Source of the DNA: Hirudo medicinalis
Lineage: Eukaryota; Annelida; Clitellata; Hirudinida; Hirudinidae
NCBI GenBank assembly: GCA_011800805.1
Contig: MPNW01000548.1
Span: forward strand, 7,131 to 47,105
Reading direction: 5' to 3'
Length of the DNA stretch: 39,975 nucleotides
Positions 35,001 through 39,975 of the stretch are shown piece after piece. Positions within the stretch are counted from its first letter, which is position 1, and every line of letters begins with the position of its first letter. The notes below the pieces were generated by a model. The model ran no database searches and was not told the DNA's origin. It saw only the letters and a program-made list of their open reading frames with translations. The translations under genes and the position numbers were made by a program.

Positions 35001-36468
35001 TTCGTTACTCACTGCAAAATGCAATGCACATTACATCAAAGGCCAGAAGAGGGGCACACAGAATAACAAATGATCCCGGCAAATGTCTCCTGTGAAGGAT
35101 TGAAGACAAATTACAACAATAATAAGAATGTCAATTATAAGGCTGCTAAAGGATTACATGCAGGCTCTGTGAGGAAGCATCAGTATCGTGCTGCACTTCT
35201 GGCACAAATAATCACAGAAAAAAGTGCAAAGACTTTTCAAACTCTTACAAATTCTGACGATGTTCTTTAACACTGCTTCTGAAGGGCACAGATGAATTAT
35301 AAAGATGAAAAGATGAATTGTTACCAATTCTGAACAAACTAATTACCAATTGACAATATTACATACGAAAAAACCTAATGGTTTCCAGCACATTGTTCAT
35401 GCCTTCTCTCATTATAGCACTGTATTGATTTAACTTGTCCATATTTTCGTGAATTGACTTAAAAGCCTCTGGAAGATTAAGGCGAAATATCAGAATATTC
35501 GTGGATTTCAGTAATAAAACCGATATATCCAAGTTTTGAAATGCCTGAATTAAATCTCTGAATTACGTATATCAAGCATAGAAGTATCACCAACGATTCA
35601 TATGTTATTAGATTGATTAGTTTCCTAAAGAAATCTTGAATTCAATGAAAAATAAAACCTACTTAATTTCCTATTTGATTAAAACTAAGTTATTAAAACT
35701 AAAACAGGATCTCCAAAAATACTAATTGAAATAAAACTTTTTATTCTTGTTATTAGCGAGAAATGTCATGGATACCACCATTGAGAGGATTGGCAGCTCT
35801 ATCTCCAAACATCCTACTGTTATTGAAGACAACTTCAATCATGCAGACAAGGTCATTAATAATGATCTCAGAATTGAGTTTTATATTCGCTACAGGACCC
35901 GTCGAAGTCAGATAAATAGCATAGATCATAACAGCCCATGCCGATTTATCTGAAAATGTCGATGAAAATATTAGCTATTAATCAAACATTTATTGCTTCA
36001 TTATATGAAAAGTGATACCTAAAAAGATATTGATGATGAGGACTACGAAGTAACAACGGAACATAACGTGGAACCAAAGACAAAAGCTGAGAAAGAACCC
36101 AAGCAGTCCACAATAAAGCATCCACCACCAAGGATCATAATCGAACACATAAACCATGACCAGCGCTACGATAAAAGCAAACAACCAACCAGCCATAAAT
36201 GCTGAAAATATCGATTTAGAACATTAATATATATCTACAATAGTATTCATTAACTCTTTAACCAAATATTACTTAGAAAGCTTTAGACTGACCGAGCAAG
36301 TTTGTGAATAATTCGTAAAGGTATTTATTCGATCCAAATATGTTGCATCTTCTGAAATGGAAGAGGGTCGTTATGCCCTCCACTCGCTTTCGAGCGCAAC
36401 ATGGACAAAAGAAAAAGATGCACCAACTTCCTGCTTTAGAAAGTACCCAAGTTCCCAGAGAACCTAAC
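32069..36468 (-). CDS. DCST2: DC-STAMP domain-containing protein 2 homologue (5' end not resolved)
   Basis: Fourteen minus-strand exons chain in phase: 36468-36293, 36201-36019, 35949-35776, 35468-35367, 35278-35158, 35089-35013, 34807-34588, 34525-34368, 33515-33357, 33249-33097, 32952-32712, 32638-32514, 32445-32349 and 32261-32069. They give about 725 residues plus a missing start exon (human about 773). Marks in DCST2 order: N-terminal membrane segments around FDYDPWWWMLYCG and FRCYFVVLII; STGPVANIKLN; KCSTILMLPHRACM with RHLPGSFVILCAPLL; YYYFDKFDNVIVNEHLMDID; a membrane segment near GVNLLFILTLIIFLVDYSMW; VEGEGIFVELYRDLL; FFPKRKLQRAIWLYNNILRR; a cysteine cluster (YCLMCG, CSNYKC, LYCEACF, ICALC); then an acidic DSSDDD tail. 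DCST2 acts with DCST1 on sperm in fertilisation. The donor at 35776 is uncertain; a downstream GC donor is possible. The 852-base intron after 34368 holds a Tc1 remnant. Confidence 0.92.
33828..34040 (-). mobile_element. Tc1-like transposase fragment inside a DCST2 intron
   Basis: The minus strand reads FFSNEKKFNIYGPDGHQFYW followed by HDLRLEKE and HGAGSVTI. This is the Tc1/mariner block around the second catalytic Asp (usual form IFSDEKKFNLDGPDG); that Asp is replaced by Asn here. Only about 65 codons remain, in the same orientation as the host gene, within intron 33516-34367. The element is dead. Confidence 0.78.
34115..34165. repeat. short tandem duplication, two units of about 27 bp
   Basis: TTTCTCAACAATTTCTAAAT is followed directly by TTCCTCAACAATTTCTAAAT, inside the same DCST2 intron, next to the Tc1 fragment. 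Confidence 0.6.
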
Positions 36469-36542
36469 CTGTTTTAATTAATCAACATAAGCGTTTTTAG
36501 TGAGGACGATTTGAAGGAATATGTTAAGTATGAAAATATAAT

Positions 36543-36725
36543 TCAGGCATCAACAAACAGGCTCTGCTCTGGTGGTAAGCCAACAGCTTTCCTTTCTGCT
36601 GACATCTTGGCTTTTTCTATATGGTGAATTGAAGCTAAACTTATTAAAGACCGTGCCTGTCGATCAAGATCAAGAACATCTGCCATGCTTTTAATGACCT
36701 GGAAACCATAAAAATTTAATCGCAT
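36543..36725 (-). CDS. unidentified short ORF or terminal exon
   Basis: The minus-strand frame runs from 36725 to a TGA at 36543. A polypyrimidine/CAG acceptor (GGTTTCCAG) just before GTCATTAAAAGC suggests a terminal exon starting at about 36698. It encodes MADVLDLDRQARSLISLASI and ends in GLPPEQSLFVDA. The composition looks like a real helical protein. I do not recognise the family. Possible upstream exons lie in 36760-37300 but none could be joined in phase. Confidence 0.45.
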   Translation of the reverse strand: MRLNFYGFQVIKSMADVLDLDRQARSLISLASIHHIEKAKMSAERKAVGLPPEQSLFVDA

Positions 36726-36759
36726 GCGGCAAGAATTCGTATAAAATGAAAATAAAAAA

Positions 36760-37480
36760 TTTACGTTTGTCGGGTTTACCCATAAATTGACCAGTAGGTA
36801 TCATGCGAAGTCAACTTGTTTTTAAGTTATTCCAGGGATGGACACTAGAAACCTTTCACGTCAAACTTATTTCAATTTTACTTTTTAGATTTTGATGACA
36901 GAATAGGTAGTCCGTGCTAATAAAACTTAAATAAATATTTGAAGTTTTCATCTATTCATTGAATGTGAATAACTTTACTCATGAGAAAATGATTTCAATG
37001 CCAAAGAAAACTCTTCATTCTAGCATACAATCCAAATGGTCTGCCATTTTTGAGGCCAATATCTGGGAACAGTGACCAGCATGTTTTCTGCTGATCCAGC
37101 ATGTGCGATTGGGGTGGTTAAACCTAATGGCGCACATGATTGTGTGAACAATTTGAAAGCTCTCATCACTTATGAAACGGACGATAAATAAACATGCTTG
37201 TAGCTCGGCTGTTAGCCAAGGCGCGTTGAGAATGTTGAGAATGCGGTCGAGCGGATCTTCTGTTAGCATTGGTTAAATACAGCCTACTGTAATCCGATTA
37301 CACTCAAGCAAATGAACGGGTCCTCAGGTTAAACCGGTAAATACGGTATAAAGGCCGAAATTTCCTCAATAGCAACCAAGCCAACAGAATGCAAAGTTTA
37401 TTTCTTTAACCAATGTAGAAAAACGAACGGTCAACATTCAGAATTTATAAATCGTTATTTCCATAAATTTTGAATGTCCG
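36760..37480. other. unresolved stretch
   Basis: A minus-strand open frame at 37269-37015 (starting MLTEDPLDRILNILNAPW) has no family features that I can place. It may be an exon of the gene ending at 36543, a transposon remnant or chance. Confidence 0.3.
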
Positions 37481-37503
37481 AGAAAAAGCAGGAACTATTA
37501 ATA

Positions 37504-38244
37504 TTACTGCAAGTCCTCATCAGGAAAATTAAAAAGTGGTTTGTTGTTAATTTTTCCTACATCGAGAATCAAGGGCTCCTGGATTACAGGGACGTCAAAC
37601 ATGTTAGTGTTTCTCTCAATGACTATTCTGCTTGCCAGATCGTGAAGGCTCACTGGTTGTTTGAGCATGTTATCCTCTTCTTCCTCACATTCCACATCTT
37701 TTACTTCTGAGCAGTCAAGATACAATTTTGTCTTCACAACACTACGTTGGGGGTGCAAAGGATCGGCAAATTGGGTCCAGGATCGCTTATTTTTTAGATC
37801 TATTTGAGAATGTTTCGGAGGCGGTGCAGAGTTGCATTCAGAGCCGTCTTCCTGAGCTTTTAGCGCGATTAGTGTAATTTGAATTTTTGCTCTATCTCGC
37901 TCCAACTTTAGCTCCTTCAGGCGATTCTCTATGTAGTTGACGTGATCCGAAGGACGCTTCATCATAAGACCCGCTATAATGCTCTTAAAAACGTATTCTA
38001 TATCGTTTTTATGGATGTAATCCTCATCTAATTTTCGCTGGGACAGGGGACCAAACTCAATGTCCAATGCGATTCCCATTCCGGCATACTTAGCATCACA
38101 TAAAGTGCCTTCATCTGCATCGATTTCCTCCATCGCGTTTGAAGACATCAAAACAACACGCCAAGCTGACGTCGGAGCTTTTTTTATGGCGCGGCCATAT
38201 CTCGTAAAATTGCGGCCCTTCACAATAGACACTTTTAAGCACAA
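37504..38244 (-). CDS. uncharacterised protein with possible RIIa/Dpy-30-like docking motif
   Basis: An intronless 246-codon frame on the minus strand. Residues about 75-112 contain DIEYVFKSIIAGLMMKRPSD followed by HVNYIENRLKELK. The hydrophobic helix, (K/R)P-x-D, and second helix arrangement is like the RIIa/Dpy-30 dimerisation-docking fold found in AK7/AK8, ROPN1-type and other flagellar proteins. The N-terminus (GRNFTRYGRAIKKAP) is basic. The C-terminal half is acidic (DVECEEEEDN) and probably disordered. No catalytic motif is visible. The docking-domain call rests on pattern only. A cilium or sperm-flagellum role would fit the neighbouring DCST genes but is inference. It ends 36 bases from an AT-rich region and lies 190 bases downstream of the NHR gene on the same strand. 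Confidence 0.65.
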   Translation of the reverse strand: MCLKVSIVKGRNFTRYGRAIKKAPTSAWRVVLMSSNAMEEIDADEGTLCDAKYAGMGIALDIEFGPLSQRKLDEDYIHKNDIEYVFKSIIAGLMMKRPSDHVNYIENRLKELKLERDRAKIQITLIALKAQEDGSECNSAPPPKHSQIDLKNKRSWTQFADPLHPQRSVVKTKLYLDCSEVKDVECEEEEDNMLKQPVSLHDLASRIVIERNTNMFDVPVIQEPLILDVGKINNKPLFNFPDEDLQ

Positions 38245-38433
38245 CTCGACAATTAAATGTGTAAAACGAAATTAAATTTAGATCCGTTTAATTTTCGGGT
38301 CAAAAAGCGATCGAAAACAGCAATAGGTGAACACCTTCTAGCGTTGGGGCTGATGGAGTCCTGGGGGCCACTCGCAGAAACAGTTTACAGTGAATTACTA
38401 TCCAGCTATCAGAAGGCTTGGGACATAAATTAT

Positions 38434-39060
38434 TCACTCCACTGTTATTCTCCATCCAGGAGATGTGAGGCGTGCAAAAAAAAGCAAGTTGATACTGCCT
38501 TCAAGCATATTTTGGAAATCCCAATGTCCAAGCCAATCAAATGTGACTACTTTTTCTTCAATCTCAATGGTTACTCGAACTTTGTTATTTGGAAGTTTCT
38601 CAGAATCAAATGTGATGACAGAACCTTGCTTGATGGTGGGCAATCTTGTGGTCATTTTTTGGACACCAACACAAATCGTTCCTAAACCATCAAAAACCTT
38701 TAAGACATTACAATATTACCAAGTTAATCTTCTGAAAACTTATGAAAAACCTGTGCAGGTCAAAAATAGTGATCCTTTATCCATCGGTTTTATTTCACTG
38801 GCCTCCATGGTTGAGAGGCCAAACCCATCTTCTTCCTTGCTGGCGTCATCTGGCAATGCTTCTATAGAAAATACCAGAGTTTGGCCACAAACATATGACC
38901 GTGAACTTGATAGAAATATAGAAGTTGATGACAAAGATGTGGACAGAGTAGCACCATCATTTAACAATGTACATCCAGAATCTAATTTCCATTCTGAAAT
39001 AAGCAAATCATTAGGTAAATTTGATGCATTTACGTGGAGTTTACCTAAATTAAAAAGCAT
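38434..39060 (-). CDS. small neuralized-homology-repeat (NHR) protein
   Basis: Two minus-strand exons, 39060-38751 and 38681-38434, join in phase (donor ACAG/GTTTTT, acceptor TTTAG/GAACG) to give about 185 residues. The pattern DGATLSTSLSSTSIFLSSSR, then YVCGQTLVFSIEALP, then GFGLSTMEASEIKP resembles the NHR core. Usual NHR features are a flipped front edge with FSSRPL, a GE-x-F strand and G-x-TTxDP. The second exon (ICVGVQKM, then VITFDSEKLPNNKVRVTIEI and FARLTSPGWRITVE) fits the remaining beta strands. NHR domains bind peptides in Neuralized-type ubiquitin-ligase adaptors. No RING or SOCS box follows. An acceptor-like TTTAG at 39045-39047 means an upstream exon may exist and 39060 may not be the true start. 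Confidence 0.6.
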
Positions 39061-39189
39061 TTAAAACTTCAAACTATGATAGAAAAATACAACACGACCG
39101 TGTACAAACAACCCCTTTCCCTGCAATGTCACATTTAATTAATTTAATTTCTCAGACATATCAGCTCAAACATGAAGGAAGAGGAGGAT

Positions 39190-39560
39190 TTCATCTGCAA
39201 TTCCCAAACCCACTTTAGCATTTTGCCCAGGCTCAATCACCGAACAATTATGGTAAATCGCATCTCCATACTCCACCTCCATAAGCAAAGATTTAAATAC
39301 CTAATTAATAAAATTGAAAAAAATTCAAAAGAGATTCACCAAATCAATACATTCTGTTGCTAAATACTCCTACATGGAAAGACTAAGATTTCTCAACTTA
39401 TGACCCTGGAGAAACACTTCGCTTCCTTGCTGACTTAACATTCCGCTTCAAATTGCTAAATGGTTTTGCGGACTCCCTTGAGGCAGTCAAGCCTCAATCC
39501 TCCTCAGGATTATCCAGGCACGAGAGGGCACAATTTAAAACTACGATGCAATAAATTTTC
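39190..39560 (+). mobile_element. decayed LINE C-terminal fragment, interrupted by Copia
   Basis: Plus-strand frames read KKIQKRFTKSIHSVAKYSYM then ERLRFLNL (about 39307-39408), the standard LINE C-terminal VQRRFTK...SYEERL-x-x-L block. After a shift, LLTLTFRFKLLNGFADSLE and SRHERAQFKTTM follow (to about 39550). Frameshifts and stops show decay. The Copia LTR begins at 39574, directly after it. Confidence 0.65.
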
Positions 39561-39573
39561 GACAGACATTACC

Positions 39574-39740
39574 TGTTGAAATAGTTTTGTTAATTGTTCT
39601 ATGTTATGTGGTTCTGGGGACGCAGAGTTGATGAGAAGTTGCAGCGAGTAGCTTGTCGTGGTGAAGTTGTCGATAAAAACTTTGTCGTATAAAGACTGTA
39701 GACAAGTTCCTTAATTGCTTAGAGTTGACTGTTAAATTCA
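39574..39740 (+). mobile_element. Copia-type 5' LTR (TG...CA, about 167 bp)
   Basis: Starts TGTTGAAATAG and ends GTTAAATTCA. It shares at least 162 bp with the reverse complement of 31401-31562, with the same TG boundary, which defines the left edge independently. The gag start codon lies about 58 bases past the proposed end. Confidence 0.8.
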
Positions 39741-39798
39741 GTTGTTTATTAAACTATTAACTGTTGTTTCCATTTTCTTCTATAATTTTCAATAGGTT

Positions 39799-39975
39799 AT
39801 GGACCCAGACACACTAAACGAGACAATAGAGTTTAGTAGACAGCAGATTGAACAGCTCAGCGGAAAGCGAAATTGGAGGACATGGAAATTCCGAATAATG
39901 ATCATGCTGCGAGGAGTAAAGAATGCTTTCGAAATAATCGATGGTCGATTAAATATGCCTGATCAACCAGCCGTC
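39799..39975 (+). mobile_element. Copia-type gag, N-terminal part, cut by window edge
   Basis: 59 open codons from ATG 39799 to the window end. The gag N-terminal pattern includes QLSGKRNWRTWKFRIMIMLR followed by AFEIIDGRL. The LxGxNYxxWxxxMxxxL form is typical of Ty1/Copia gag (DUF4219/UBN2-type). No stop occurs so far and the 5' LTR is close by, so the element may be recent. Integrase, RT and the 3' LTR would lie beyond the window. Confidence 0.85.

Noticed and set aside
34842..35024. Minus-strand ORF of 60 codons
   Set aside because: Falls mainly in the intron between DCST2 exons 35089-35013 and 34807-34588.
35070..35270. 66-codon plus-strand ORF
   Set aside because: Antisense to DCST2 exons whose phases and cysteine spacing match the family.
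36543..36725. Joining this ORF to DCST2 as its first exon
   Set aside because: It ends in a stop codon before the first DCST2 exon, so it must belong to a separate gene.
38257..39064. Overlapping plus-strand ORFs of 142 and 199 codons
   Set aside because: They are antisense to the NHR-like exons on the minus strand, where domain pattern and splice phase agree.
1..39975. Search for tRNA, rRNA, CRISPR arrays or bacterial operons
   Set aside because: No cloverleaf with A/B boxes, no rRNA-like blocks and no regularly spaced repeats were seen; the window is intron-bearing nuclear DNA.

Overview
The window is nuclear DNA of an invertebrate metazoan. It is AT-rich, with intron-split genes (GT-AG introns, mostly 40-150 bp), animal-specific families (DCST1, DCST2, ERMARD, a RIF1 C-terminal domain with PP1 docking motifs) and mixed transposon remnants (mariner, Tc1, Gypsy, Copia, LINE, piggyBac-like). 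The phylum cannot be fixed from sequence alone. Exon models were built by hand from reading-frame continuity, splice sites and remembered family alignments. No search was run.

Layout. 1-4.5 kb: a mariner transposase N-terminus, a decayed Gypsy-type pol/gag remnant (both minus strand) and a decayed eIF4G-like retrocopy (plus). 4.5-8.2 kb: mostly non-coding, with a piggyBac-like remnant and one unidentified short ORF. 8.2-9.5 kb: a six-exon SR splicing factor (RRM, one zinc knuckle, RS tail). 10.9-14.0 kb, minus: an ERMARD homologue. 14.6-17.4 kb, plus: PSMD4/Rpn10, divergent from ERMARD. 19.0-21.2 kb, plus: a gene encoding only the C-terminal part of RIF1. 21.4 kb, minus: a 41-residue Lys-rich protein. 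22.3-22.8 kb: a LINE fragment.

23.4-28.0 kb and 32.1-36.5 kb, both minus: full-length homologues of DCST1 (17 exons) and DCST2 (at least 14 exons). In several animals this pair is needed on sperm for gamete fusion. They lie head to tail, separated by a foldback element, a 3'-complete LINE and a Copia LTR. A Tc1 remnant sits in a DCST2 intron. 36.5-39.1 kb, minus: a short unidentified ORF, a protein with a possible RIIa/Dpy-30-like docking motif, and a small neuralized-repeat (NHR) protein. 39.2-40 kb: a LINE fragment, then the 5' end of a Copia element running off the window.

Most host genes are housekeeping: splicing, proteasome, ER, chromatin. The clearest functional grouping is DCST1/DCST2, whose products act together on sperm in other animals. 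Three single Ns (22594, 29491, 31400) mark contig joins. The one at 29491 sits between two identical 86-bp copies and is almost certainly an assembly artefact.
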